This document shows positions 28,406 through 37,092 of a stretch of DNA of 64,000 nt, in pieces (position 1 is the stretch's first letter; each line of letters starts with the position of its first letter). Source of the DNA: Clostridiaceae bacterium (GTDB lineage Bacteria > Bacillota > Clostridia > Oscillospirales > Acutalibacteraceae); assembly GCA_904501705.1 (NCBI GenBank), contig CAJGCA010000001.1, forward strand, positions 18,169 through 82,168. Direction: 5' to 3'. Under the pieces are notes generated by a model. It was given only the letters and a program-made list of their open reading frames with translations, was not told where the DNA came from and did no database searches. The position numbers and the translations under genes are program-made.

Positions 28406-29923
28406 ATGAAAAAACCTTTGACCCTCATTATCATGGACGGTTTCGGCTTTAACCCCGACACCTACGGCAACGCCATCGAGGCGGCGGCTACCCCGAACCT
28501 CTCCAAGCTGTTTACCGGAAACCCCACCACGCAGATTGGCGCGTCGGGTCTTGACGTTGGTCTTCCCGACGGGCAGATGGGCAACAGCGAGGTCGGTCAC
28601 ACCAACATTGGCGCGGGACGCGTCGTGTATCAGATGCTCGTCAAGATCTCCAAGTCCATCACTGACGGCGATTTCTTTGACAACAAAGCGCTGCTCGGTG
28701 CGATGGGTAACTGCAAGGCGAACGATTCTGCCCTGCACCTCATCGGTCTGCTGTCCGACGGTGGCGTGCACAGCCACATAGAACACTTGTACGGTCTGCT
28801 CGAGATGGCGAAACGCCATGGCCTCGATAAGGTCTATGTCCACGCGCTGATGGACGGTCGCGATGTGCCTCCCTCCTCTGGTGTTGACTTTATGGCGCAG
28901 CTGTGCGATAAGATGAACGAGATCGGTGTCGGCAAGGTCGCGACTGTAATGGGTCGCTACTATGCGATGGACCGCGACTTTGCTTGGGATCGCGTGGAGA
29001 AGGCGTATGCTGCGATGGTGTACGGCGAGGGCAACACCGCCGACAACGCCGTTGAGGCGATGAAGGCGTCCTACGCCGCCAACATTACCGACGAGTTCGT
29101 GCTCCCCACCGTGCTGGAGAAGGACGGTAACATCAAAGCGAACGACAGCGTCGTGTTCTTCAACTTCCGTCCTGATCGTGCTCGTCAGATCACCCGCACC
29201 TTCGTCGATCCCGCATTCGACGGCTTCGAGCGTAAGAACGGCTTCTTCCCGCTCGAATACGTCTGCATGACCAGCTACGACGCGACAATGCCGAACGTCA
29301 AGGTCGCGTTCGAGCCGCAGGAGTTGACGATGACGATGGGCGAATATATCAGTGCGCAGGGCATGACCCAGCTGCGCATCGCCGAGACACAGAAATACGC
29401 TCACGTTACCTTCTTCTTTAACGGTGGCGAGGAGCGCACCTTCCCCGGCGAGGATCGCATTCTCATCCAGTCGCCTGACGTACCCACCTTCGACCTCAAG
29501 CCCGAAATGAGCGCTTATGAGGTGTGTGATGCGGTCGTGGAGCAGATCAACAGCGGCAAGTACGATGTCATCATCCTCAACTATGCCAACTGCGATATGG
29601 TTGGACACACCGGCATCTTCGACGCTGCTAAAGCGGCGGTCGAGGCGGTCGACACCTGCGTCGGTCGCACAGTCGAGGCGACGCTCGCGATGGGCGGCAA
29701 GGCGATCATCACCGCCGACCACGGCAACGCAGACAAGATGTACGAGCCCGACGGCTCACCCTTCACGGCGCACACCACCTTCCCCGTCCCATTCTGCGTG
29801 GTCGGTCAGGAGTGTGAACTGCGTGACGGCGGTCGTCTTGCGGACATCGTCCCGACGATGCTCACCCTGCTCGACCTGCCTAAGCCTCCCGAAATGACCG
29901 GCGAATCCCTCATCGTAAATTAA
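28406..29923 (+). CDS. gpmI: 2,3-bisphosphoglycerate-independent phosphoglycerate mutase
   Basis: Mn-dependent isomerase of 3- and 2-phosphoglycerate, alkaline-phosphatase superfamily. It has 505 residues. The catalytic Ser lies in GQMGNSEVGH (about 57-66); metal ligands occur in IIMDGFGF, ILNYANCDMVGHTG and ITADHGNADKM. The ATG at 28406 has AAAGGTGG 8 bases upstream; a second ATG 12 bases earlier is not preferred. This form of the enzyme is common in spore formers, where its Mn/pH dependence allows 3PGA storage in spores (family knowledge). Confidence 0.97.
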   Translation: MKKPLTLIIMDGFGFNPDTYGNAIEAAATPNLSKLFTGNPTTQIGASGLDVGLPDGQMGNSEVGHTNIGAGRVVYQMLVKISKSITDGDFFDNKALLGAMGNCKANDSALHLIGLLSDGGVHSHIEHLYGLLEMAKRHGLDKVYVHALMDGRDVPPSSGVDFMAQLCDKMNEIGVGKVATVMGRYYAMDRDFAWDRVEKAYAAMVYGEGNTADNAVEAMKASYAANITDEFVLPTVLEKDGNIKANDSVVFFNFRPDRARQITRTFVDPAFDGFERKNGFFPLEYVCMTSYDATMPNVKVAFEPQELTMTMGEYISAQGMTQLRIAETQKYAHVTFFFNGGEERTFPGEDRILIQSPDVPTFDLKPEMSAYEVCDAVVEQINSGKYDVIILNYANCDMVGHTGIFDAAKAAVEAVDTCVGRTVEATLAMGGKAIITADHGNADKMYEPDGSPFTAHTTFPVPFCVVGQECELRDGGRLADIVPTMLTLLDLPKPPEMTGESLIVN

Positions 29924-29933
29924 ACAAAACGAC

Positions 29934-29968
29934 AAGACGGCATAGCCTGATGGCTACGCCGTCTTTTT
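29934..29968 (+). terminator. Terminator between gpmI and the convergent spoVM
   Basis: An AAGACGGC-a-TAGCC/GGCTA-c-GCCGTCTT stem with one mismatch and loop TGAT, followed by T5. It lies between converging operons and is nearly symmetrical, so it may serve both. Confidence 0.88.
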
Positions 29969-29972
29969 AATT

Positions 29973-30065
29973 TTATTGCAGATCGTTCGGCACCTTCTCG
30001 ATACCGAACAATTTTCTTAACAGACCGCCGAGCAGTTTCGGGCTCTTGATGACCACCACACGCAT
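29973..30065 (-). CDS. spoVM: Stage V sporulation protein SpoVM
   Basis: A 30-residue amphipathic-helix peptide beginning MRVVVIKSPKLLGGLLRKLF. It matches Bacillus SpoVM in length, the IK-P-LGG core and the diagnostic Pro9. SpoVM recognises the convex curvature of the forespore membrane and anchors the coat ATPase SpoIVA (established in B. subtilis). A GGAGGCGG site lies 5 bases before ATG 30065. Its place at the 3' end of the prkC-rsgA-thiN operon matches the Bacillus locus (thiN-spoVM). The frame is open 33 codons further upstream, but that extension is the wrong frame of the next gene. Confidence 0.93.
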   Translation of the reverse strand: MRVVVIKSPKLLGGLLRKLFGIEKVPNDLQ

Positions 30066-30079
30066 ATGTACCGCCTCCA

Positions 30080-30244
30080 TCAACGTTTTCCACAGGAGAC
30101 CCCGCAGAGGATCAATGCTGCCGCAAGCAGCACGACCATCAGCTTTGACGGGAGGATAGTACAAGACAACAGACCGACACCGAACGCCGCGAACAACCAG
30201 CCGTTCGAATCGTTATGCCGTTTCCCGCGGCTTCTGCATCGCAT
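30080..30244 (-). CDS. Small membrane protein encoded directly upstream of spoVM (54 aa)
   Basis: Not recognised by name. ATG 30244 follows a strong GGGAGGT by about 7 bases; the TGA at 30082-30080 is 14 bases before the spoVM ATG, so the stop abuts the spoVM ribosome binding site and the genes are probably coupled. The product has a basic, Cys-containing start (MRCRSRGKRHND), then two hydrophobic stretches (about 16-30 and 35-51) joined by a Pro-Ser-Lys turn, and ends CGKR. This looks like a helical hairpin membrane protein. A sporulation role is inferred only from position. Confidence 0.72.
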   Translation of the reverse strand: MRCRSRGKRHNDSNGWLFAAFGVGLLSCTILPSKLMVVLLAAALILCGVSCGKR

Positions 30245-30314
30245 ACCTAAGACCTCCCGTCAATGTGAATATCCTGTGTCTATTACAGACTATGCACATC
30301 ACGTGAATAGGGTG

Positions 30315-30944
30315 TCAATCTTTTGAACGAAACACGAGTAGCGTGCCATCGGTAAAGGTAATCTCGCAAGGAGCGCCTTGCGCTGCGTTGCTTACACACA
30401 GAGGGTCGGATGGTTGCAGGTCATAGTCGAATAATTCATACGCCGCGTGTCGGATAGATAGCCTATGCACCGTACCGCCAAACGCAAACAGTGATAACGA
30501 CCAGCCCACCATCGGGTCAGCAACGTAAGGTGAGGTCGTGACCGCACAAATGCGGTTCTCACCATCCGCCATCACCGCGTGACAACCCGCCTCGGCAAGC
30601 TGTACGAGTAGTTGCGTGGCGGCATACTGGTGATCCAGCCGCCCACCGACACAGCCTAAAAGCAGGAAATCGGTTAATCCTTTTTGTCTTGCATAATCCA
30701 CTGCTGCGGCCGTGTCCGTGCAGTCCTTACGCACGGGCAAGCGAACGACCTCAACCGCAGAGGGCAGACACGACATTGTGGAGGAATCAAAATCCGCCAC
30801 AACAGCCGCCAGAGACACGCAGAGTTGCTCCGCGAGCCTCCATCCTCCGTCCGCAGCAATAAAGACGTCATCAGGACGCAACAGCTCCCGCAAGGAGGAC
30901 GCGTCGGACACCGGACCGGCAGACAAGATCACACAACGGCTCAT
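30315..30944 (-). CDS. thiN: Thiamine pyrophosphokinase
   Basis: Transfers pyrophosphate from ATP to thiamine, giving thiamine diphosphate (the cofactor needed by the PFOR in this window). The 209-residue form starts at ATG 30944, whose ATGA overlaps the rsgA stop. Motifs: VFIAADGGWRLA, VVADFDSS and the catalytic KDCTDTAAAVDYA (about 90-102), then LLLGCVGGRLDHQ. A slightly longer start at 30956 is possible. rpe, which lies between rsgA and thiN in Bacillus, is absent. Confidence 0.93.
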   Translation of the reverse strand: MSRCVILSAGPVSDASSLRELLRPDDVFIAADGGWRLAEQLCVSLAAVVADFDSSTMSCLPSAVEVVRLPVRKDCTDTAAAVDYARQKGLTDFLLLGCVGGRLDHQYAATQLLVQLAEAGCHAVMADGENRICAVTTSPYVADPMVGWSLSLFAFGGTVHRLSIRHAAYELFDYDLQPSDPLCVSNAAQGAPCEITFTDGTLLVFRSKD

Positions 30945-31828
30945 CCCTTCACCCACTCCTTTTTATCCTTTACTGCCTCATACATCGTCACATAACTCTC
31001 ATAGCGAGAGCGAGCAATTAGCCCTTCCTCCACCGCCTGCCGCACGCCGCAGTTCGGCTCTTTATAATGGGCGCAACCGATAAATCGGCAATCATTCACA
31101 AAAGGAGCAAACTCACGGAAGCAATCGGCCAGTTCGTCCTTATTGATCGGCTCGACCTGCTCAAGATCGAGCGAGGAAAAGCCAGGCGTGTCCACAATAT
31201 AACCATCCGCCAAATGATACAGTGTTGCTGTGCGGGTGGTGTGGCGGCCGCGGCCGAGTTTTTGGCTGATCTCCCCTGTCTCCAACACGAGCGACGGGTC
31301 AATCGCGTTAAGAATACTGCTCTTTCCTACACCCGAATTGCCTGAAAACACACTGATATGTCCTGCCAAACGCTTGCGCAATGGTTCAAGGGAGTCAGGC
31401 TGCATAGCCGACACGACAAAGCATTCCAGCCCCGCCTTACGGTAGGTCTCCTCCAATTCCGACGGATCGGCAAGATCAGCCTTATTGATGACGACGATCG
31501 GGGTGATCTCCTTCTTTTCCGCGATGGCAATCATCTTGTCCAGCACCAACGTATTTGTTGTCGGCTGACAGACGGAGGCCACCAGCACCAGCAGATCCAG
31601 GTTCGCCACGGGCGGACGCAAAAGGTTGTTTCGTCGTTCAAGCACCTGCGTGAGGAAGCCCTCCCCCGACGGCTGCACCTCGATCTCGACGCGATCACCC
31701 GCGACGGGCGTGATGCCCTGCCGCCGTAAATTGCCGCGTGCGCGGCAGGTATATACCGCATCGGCGGTCTCTACATAGTAGAAACCGCCGATGCCGCGCA
31801 ATATAATTCCTTGCTTATTATTCGTCAT
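30941..31828 (-). CDS. rsgA: Ribosome small-subunit GTPase RsgA (CpgA)
   Basis: Circularly permuted GTPase that checks 30S decoding-centre maturation. It has 295 residues. The order is an OB domain (about 1-70), the G4-G5 motifs first (VVINKADL, VSAMQ), then P-loop GNSGVGKSSILN (about 170-181) and DTPGFSSL. A C-terminal zinc domain has the ligands of NDCRFIGCAHYKEPNC. It is located 9 bases after prkC and overlaps thiN by 4 bases; PrkC is known to phosphorylate CpgA in B. subtilis, so the adjacency is functional. Confidence 0.96.
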   Translation of the reverse strand: MTNNKQGIILRGIGGFYYVETADAVYTCRARGNLRRQGITPVAGDRVEIEVQPSGEGFLTQVLERRNNLLRPPVANLDLLVLVASVCQPTTNTLVLDKMIAIAEKKEITPIVVINKADLADPSELEETYRKAGLECFVVSAMQPDSLEPLRKRLAGHISVFSGNSGVGKSSILNAIDPSLVLETGEISQKLGRGRHTTRTATLYHLADGYIVDTPGFSSLDLEQVEPINKDELADCFREFAPFVNDCRFIGCAHYKEPNCGVRQAVEEGLIARSRYESYVTMYEAVKDKKEWVKG

Positions 31829-31837
31829 ATTCTTGCC

Positions 31838-33922
31838 TCAACCCACAGGTTCAGCATTTGGCGCAGAAGAGGTGGGCTCGTCATCCGGCGTAGAAACGGA
31901 TGGATCCTGCTCGGGTGTGGAGGGTGTATCGGACGGCTCAACAAAATCCTGAATACTGAGCAGCGAAAAATTACCGCTGACGCCATCGACCTGGAACTCC
32001 GCATAGGTAGCAAAGCTATTCTTGCCGGCCACGCTGATCTTAACCGTAACCTTGTAGGAGTCCTTCGCCAGCGTTGTCTTAAATTTCAGCGTGCCGATAT
32101 CCTTCGGCATAATGCTCGAGTTACTCGAGGTCAATGCAGAATCCAGCTTGCCGTCCACGTAGAACTGCAGATCCACCGTCGTATCGGTATTCGGCAGGTA
32201 TAGCTTGATCTCCACATCGCGATAGCCCGTGCTGACCATCAGCTTAATGTTGACATCAGGATACTGATCGATGGTATGATCCGGCGTCACCGATACGACC
32301 GCGCCCTTAGGAGCGATGCTATTGACCTCTTCTACGGTGATCTTTGTCTGATCAAAGCCCGCGGTCACCAGCTTCTGAATCGCCGCATCCTTGGAAAGAC
32401 TCTCAACATTCGGCATATCGATTGGCTCAGCCTGCGGCTTACCACTGCTAATGTAAATCGTGACGGTCGAGCCGTGTTCCACCTCGGCTCCCGCCTCGGG
32501 ATCAAGGCGAATTGCCATGCCCTCTTTAACATCGGCGCTGCTCTCCATCGACTCTTCCACTTTAAACTCCGCCTGTTCAAGACGACGGCGAACATCGCTC
32601 GGTTTTTCGCCGGGGGTCATCGTGGGAACCTTTTCCTTTTTGGATCCCTTGCTGATATACAGCGTTATCGTGCCACGCATCTTGATGGTCTTACCCGCGG
32701 CAGGCTCCTGCTTATAAACATAGCCCTCTGGCTGCTCGCTGTTATACGCCTCTTCGATCTTAATGGTATAATTGCCGATCTTTTCGTAGGTCTGTACCTC
32801 GTCGTTATAATGCTTACCCACAAAGTTGTATACCGTAATATCGTCTTTGGCGCCCTGATTAAAGAGCTTCGGCAAAAAGAACGCCAGCACGATGCCCACT
32901 ACCAGCACGATCGCCGCCGCTACGGCGATGAGAATCGCCACGGTCGAGGTCTTCTTCTTATCCTCCTCGCCGTTCTTATCTCCGCGGGATTTGGTACTTA
33001 ACTCATCCTCGCCGCGCACACGAGTAATTGCATCCACGTAACGGGTCGGTGTCTCATCCACAAAATAGGTGTAAGCAAACTTGATCGACGGATTACGCTT
33101 AAACTCGTCAATGTCGCTAAGCATCTCAGCGGCAGACTGATAGCGCTTGTCAGCGTCCTTCTGCATCGCCTTGATGGTAATCTGCTCGAGGCCCTCGGGA
33201 ACATCCTCATTGATGAGGCACGGCATCGTCGGTTCGGACTGCATCTGCATGATCGCGACCGACACCGCGTTATCCGCCTCGAACGGCAGGCGACCCGTCA
33301 GCATCTCATACAGCACCACGCCGACAGAATACAGATCCGCCTTCTCGTCGGTGATCTCGCCGCGAGCCTGCTCGGGGCTGATATAATGCACCGAACCGAT
33401 CGCCTTCTCGCCATCCATCGTCGCGCGCATCTCACTGCGGGACAGACGTGCGATGCCGAAGTCGGTCACCTTGATGGTGCCATCGGACAGCAGCATAATG
33501 TTCTGCGGCTTTATGTCGCGGTGAACAATGCCCTTATCGTGCGCGTGCTGCAGGGCGCGCAGGATCTGCACGGTGAAATGCACCGCTTCTTTCCAGCGGA
33601 TATCCTTGCGCTGATCGAGATATTCCTTGAGAGTGATACCGTCGATGTACTCCATCACAATGTACTGCAGATGCTGACCAAAGCCCACGTCCAGCACCTT
33701 CACGATGTTCGGGTGGTTCAATATAGCGATCGCCTTTGACTCGTTACGGAATCGGCGAGTAAACTCCTCATTGGTCAGAAATTCGTCGCGCAGGATCTTC
33801 ACCGCTACCGTGCGATCATCCACACTGTCGTAAGCCTTATACACATACGCCATACCGCCAACACCAATCAGCTCACGCATCTCATAGCGGCCATCCAGCC
33901 GTTTACCTAAATACTTATCCAT
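31838..33922 (-). CDS. prkC: PASTA-domain Ser/Thr protein kinase PrkC
   Basis: Membrane eukaryote-like kinase sensing muropeptides/lipid II and controlling wall metabolism and spore germination. The 694-residue chain starts at ATG 33922 (GAGGA 8-9 bases upstream; the ATG at 33931 abuts it and is unlikely). Kinase domain about 1-275: GVGGMAYVYKA, catalytic HRDIKPQNIM, DFG. One membrane helix lies at about 326-348, then three PASTA repeats (about 355-560), a beta-rich domain (about 565-655) and a Ser/Thr/Pro/Asp tail. Its phosphatase prpC is immediately upstream. Confidence 0.96.
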   Translation of the reverse strand: MDKYLGKRLDGRYEMRELIGVGGMAYVYKAYDSVDDRTVAVKILRDEFLTNEEFTRRFRNESKAIAILNHPNIVKVLDVGFGQHLQYIVMEYIDGITLKEYLDQRKDIRWKEAVHFTVQILRALQHAHDKGIVHRDIKPQNIMLLSDGTIKVTDFGIARLSRSEMRATMDGEKAIGSVHYISPEQARGEITDEKADLYSVGVVLYEMLTGRLPFEADNAVSVAIMQMQSEPTMPCLINEDVPEGLEQITIKAMQKDADKRYQSAAEMLSDIDEFKRNPSIKFAYTYFVDETPTRYVDAITRVRGEDELSTKSRGDKNGEEDKKKTSTVAILIAVAAAIVLVVGIVLAFFLPKLFNQGAKDDITVYNFVGKHYNDEVQTYEKIGNYTIKIEEAYNSEQPEGYVYKQEPAAGKTIKMRGTITLYISKGSKKEKVPTMTPGEKPSDVRRRLEQAEFKVEESMESSADVKEGMAIRLDPEAGAEVEHGSTVTIYISSGKPQAEPIDMPNVESLSKDAAIQKLVTAGFDQTKITVEEVNSIAPKGAVVSVTPDHTIDQYPDVNIKLMVSTGYRDVEIKLYLPNTDTTVDLQFYVDGKLDSALTSSNSSIMPKDIGTLKFKTTLAKDSYKVTVKISVAGKNSFATYAEFQVDGVSGNFSLLSIQDFVEPSDTPSTPEQDPSVSTPDDEPTSSAPNAEPVG

Positions 33923-33958
33923 ATTGATCATTCCTCATCTTTCTGAATAGTCGTTCGG

Positions 33959-34681
33959 TCATTCACTCTGTTCCATCAGAACAGCCGTTATGTTATCTGT
34001 GCCCCCGCCATCCAAAGCGGATTGAATCAGTATATCTATGCCGGCATCGTTGCCAAGCAGCTCAGAAAGCACGGTGTCGTCAACCATATTCGTCAGGCCG
34101 TCGGTGCACAGCAGCAGCTTATCGTTCGGCTCGAGCTCAAGCTCATCAAATTCGCCCTCCTCCATCGCCGACACACCAAGCGCACGGGTGATAAAGTGCT
34201 TGCGCGGATGAGAGCGTGCTTGCTCCTCCGTAAGCTGACCGCTCTCGATCATCTCCTGCACGACCGAATGATCGCGGGTGATTTGCTGTAAAGTATTTCC
34301 TCTATACAGATATACCCGACTGTCTCCTACGTGGGAGATGTAGGCATTCTTTCCAAATACGACGACGGCGACCACTGTGGTCCCCATGCCCTCGCATTGC
34401 GGATTGGATATCGCTTGATCAAAGATCTCAATGTTGGCTGCTGCCATGGCGCTGGCCAATAGATGATCCGGGCGCAGTGCAGCTCCATTCGCGTATCCGT
34501 CAACAATTCGCCCCGAAATAATATCCACAGCGATATCGCTGGCAACATTGCCGCCATTTGCGCCGCCCATACCGTCGCACACCACGGCGTAATAGCCGTC
34601 GTTGTCCAACGTGCCGTAGCGCAACGCGTCTTGATTGCTGCTGCGCACAAGACCGATATGCGTATCACCGGTCAATTTCAT
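33959..34681 (-). CDS. prpC: PP2C-type Ser/Thr protein phosphatase PrpC (Stp1)
   Basis: Dephosphorylates PrkC and its substrates. It has 240 residues with PPM motifs: GDTHIGLVRSSNQDA (motif 1), VVCDGMGGANGG with metal-binding Asp36 (motif 2), SHVGDSRVYLYR, DHSVVQEM and LLLCTDGLTNMV, plus GGTDNITAVLM at the C-terminus. It overlaps the rlmN stop by 4 bases and precedes prkC by 36 bases. Confidence 0.96.
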   Translation of the reverse strand: MKLTGDTHIGLVRSSNQDALRYGTLDNDGYYAVVCDGMGGANGGNVASDIAVDIISGRIVDGYANGAALRPDHLLASAMAAANIEIFDQAISNPQCEGMGTTVVAVVVFGKNAYISHVGDSRVYLYRGNTLQQITRDHSVVQEMIESGQLTEEQARSHPRKHFITRALGVSAMEEGEFDELELEPNDKLLLCTDGLTNMVDDTVLSELLGNDAGIDILIQSALDGGGTDNITAVLMEQSE

Positions 34682-35733
34682 GGTAACGCCTCCTTTCCTT
34701 CATCCTGTTGGTCAGCCTGTCTTCGCAACTGACCGCAGGATGCATTGATGTCTGCTCCCAATGTGCGGCGCACCGTCACATTGATCCCCCGTTTCTCCAG
34801 CACCTTCATAAAGTTCTGGATGCGCAGTCGGGAACTGCGCTGTTGGGCTTTGCCTGCCACGGCGTTCACGGGAATGAGATTGACGTGGCAGAGCACCCCC
34901 TGCAATCGGTCGGCTAACTCCTCGGCGTGTGCGTCGGAGTCGTTGAAGCCGTTAATCATCGCATATTCAAAAGAGATGCGCCGTCCGGTCGCTTCTATAT
35001 ACTCGCGACACGCGGTGAGCAACTCGTCGATCGGCCAGCGTCGGTTGACCGGCATCGTGCGCGATCGGATCTCGTCGTTCGGTGCGTGGAGCGAAATAGA
35101 CAAGGTTAGCGGAATCTGCTCTTTCATCAGGCGGTATATCCCCGGCACAACCCCGCAGGTCGACAGGGATATGTGGCGCATCCCGATATGGACGCCACCC
35201 TCCTGACCTAACATACGAAGGAATTGCACCACATTATCGTAGTTATCCAGCGGCTCACCCATCCCCATTAGCACAACGGAGGACACGCGCACGCCAGCAT
35301 CTTTCTGAGCGGTCTCGATCTGCGCCATCATCTCGGCGGCAGACAGATTTCGGATAAAGCCGCCAATGCCCGTCGCGCAGAAGGTGCACCCCATTTTACA
35401 CCCCACTTGGGTGGATAAGCACTGACTCCAGCCGTGTTTATACTGCATCAGCACCGATTCGACGGTCTCGCCGTCGTCCAGACGAAAGAGATACTTCACC
35501 GTACCGTCGATCGCCGATGTCAGCTTACGCAGGATGGTGACACCAGGGATGGTGAACTCAGCCGCGAGTGTTGCGCGTAGATCCTTCGGCAGATTGGTCA
35601 TCTGCAAAAAATCCGTCACACCCGCATCCAGCCATTCGCGGATCTGCTTAGCGCGGAAGGCGGGCTGACCGTTTTCTTTCAGCCATTCGCCCAGCGTCTC
35701 CTGCGTCATAGAGCGAATATCTAAGGAACTCAC
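34678..35733 (-). CDS. rlmN: Dual-specificity rRNA/tRNA adenine-C2 methyltransferase RlmN
   Basis: Radical SAM enzyme making m2A2503 in 23S rRNA and m2A37 in some tRNAs. It has 351 residues. An N-terminal HhH-like domain (GEWLKENGQPAFRAKQIREW split, residues about 15-35) precedes the cluster motif CKMGCTFCATG (about 111-121), then LMGMGEPLDNYD and LSTCGVVPGI, and a C-terminal Cys in NASCGQL that serves as the methyl-carrying residue. It lies between rsmB and prpC in the operon. Confidence 0.97.
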   Translation of the reverse strand: MSSLDIRSMTQETLGEWLKENGQPAFRAKQIREWLDAGVTDFLQMTNLPKDLRATLAAEFTIPGVTILRKLTSAIDGTVKYLFRLDDGETVESVLMQYKHGWSQCLSTQVGCKMGCTFCATGIGGFIRNLSAAEMMAQIETAQKDAGVRVSSVVLMGMGEPLDNYDNVVQFLRMLGQEGGVHIGMRHISLSTCGVVPGIYRLMKEQIPLTLSISLHAPNDEIRSRTMPVNRRWPIDELLTACREYIEATGRRISFEYAMINGFNDSDAHAEELADRLQGVLCHVNLIPVNAVAGKAQQRSSRLRIQNFMKVLEKRGINVTVRRTLGADINASCGQLRRQADQQDEGKEALP

Positions 35734-35745
35734 GCCGTCACCTAC

Positions 35746-37092
35746 CTATCGAGATTTCACAAACGAGGCAATATAGAAGCCATCGGTGCCGTGGATATGC
35801 GGAAATAGGGTTATCTGATGCGAGACGGGTAAGCCCGCCTGCGCAAAACAGGTATCCAGCGGCAGTAGCCGCGGGGAAAACTCGGGATGTTGTGTCAAAA
35901 ACGCTTCGGCAACCTGTTCGTTTTCTTCAGGGCGAAGCGTGCAGGTCGAATACTGCAGTACACCGCCCACGCGCACGAGCTTCGCCGCCTGAGACAAGAT
36001 CTGCAGCTGTAAGGCGGGCAGATCAGAAAAATCAGCGGAATCCTTATATCGGATCTCGGGCTTGCGGCGGATAACGCCCATTCCCGAGCAGGGTGCGTCG
36101 CAGATCACGCGGTCAAACTGCCCGATCCGTTCATCGGCGGGCGGCATCGTCGCATCGCGGCAAACGGCGTTGACACAGGTCAGCCCGTATTCCGCCGCGC
36201 GGCGGTTGATCGTCGCGCACTTCTGCTCATACAGATCCGCCGCTTCAACCACGCCGTGATTTTGCATATACTGCGCGACCGTTAAACTCTTGCCGCCCGG
36301 GGCGGCACAAACGTCGGCGACGCGCTCGCTCGGCTGTGCACCGAGCGACAGGCAACACCACTGCGACGCGACATCCTGATAGTAAAAATGCGTTTTTATC
36401 TCATCGGGTAGGCGGTGTAATGCCTGCGCCGAGAATAGCCGTAGAGCATTCGGTAAGCCATCGATCGGCGTGCAGGTTACCCCTGCATCCATCAATATGG
36501 CAGACAGCGCCGCTGTCGTCGTGCGACAGGTGTTCACACGGATATAGGCGGGCGGCGCGTCGTTGATCGACTCCAAAAGACAGCGCATGCGTTCCTCACC
36601 GTACGCCTGACGCCACGCGCGGATATGCGCCCGTGGGCAGGAATAGCGAATCTCGAGCCCTTTATCGGTGTCGGGCAGCTCGGCGAAAAGTCGATCTGCC
36701 TCGCGTTGTACCCCGCGCAACACGCCGTTGACAAACCCCGAGAGACGACCGCACCCGAATGAGCGGGTAAGCGATACGCACTCATTGATCGCTGCGAACG
36801 CGGGGATGCCGTCGGTATATAGCAGCTGATACACCCCCACCCGCAGAATCTCCCGAATAGCGGGCGACATCTGCTTGACGGGTGTGGAGGACAGCTTGTT
36901 AAGCAAATAATCTATGGTTAAGCGGCGTTCGGTCACGCCGTAGACAAGCCGCGAGGTCATCGCCCGCTCGGATGCGGGCAGTGACTGATGCTCGAGCAGC
37001 TCGTCAAGAACAATATTCGAGTAACCGCCCTGCTCCTGAATGCGCAGCAACGCCGTCACCGCCGCACGGCGGGCATCCGTCTGCGGCATCAT
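35746..37092 (-). CDS. rsmB: 16S rRNA m5C967 methyltransferase RsmB
   Basis: A 448-residue enzyme with an N-terminal NusB-like RNA-binding domain (about 1-140) and a Rossmann methyltransferase domain: [13 protein letters not shown] (SAM motif), CDAPCSGMGVIRRKPEIRY and YSTCTLRPEENE with the catalytic Cys. The start ATG overlaps the fmt stop (ATGA). It is one of two Nop2/Sun-family genes in the window, the other at 24820. Confidence 0.96.
   Translation of the reverse strand: MMPQTDARRAAVTALLRIQEQGGYSNIVLDELLEHQSLPASERAMTSRLVYGVTERRLTIDYLLNKLSSTPVKQMSPAIREILRVGVYQLLYTDGIPAFAAINECVSLTRSFGCGRLSGFVNGVLRGVQREADRLFAELPDTDKGLEIRYSCPRAHIRAWRQAYGEERMRCLLESINDAPPAYIRVNTCRTTTAALSAILMDAGVTCTPIDGLPNALRLFSAQALHRLPDEIKTHFYYQDVASQWCCLSLGAQPSERVADVCAAPGGKSLTVAQYMQNHGVVEAADLYEQKCATINRRAAEYGLTCVNAVCRDATMPPADERIGQFDRVICDAPCSGMGVIRRKPEIRYKDSADFSDLPALQLQILSQAAKLVRVGGVLQYSTCTLRPEENEQVAEAFLTQHPEFSPRLLPLDTCFAQAGLPVSHQITLFPHIHGTDGFYIASFVKSR

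Noticed and set aside
30245..30318. Possible sigma-E or sigma-A promoter for the spoVM mini-operon
   Set aside because: A TTGACA occurs at 30318-30313 but no acceptable -10 sits at the right spacing, and the sigma-E -10 match is partial.
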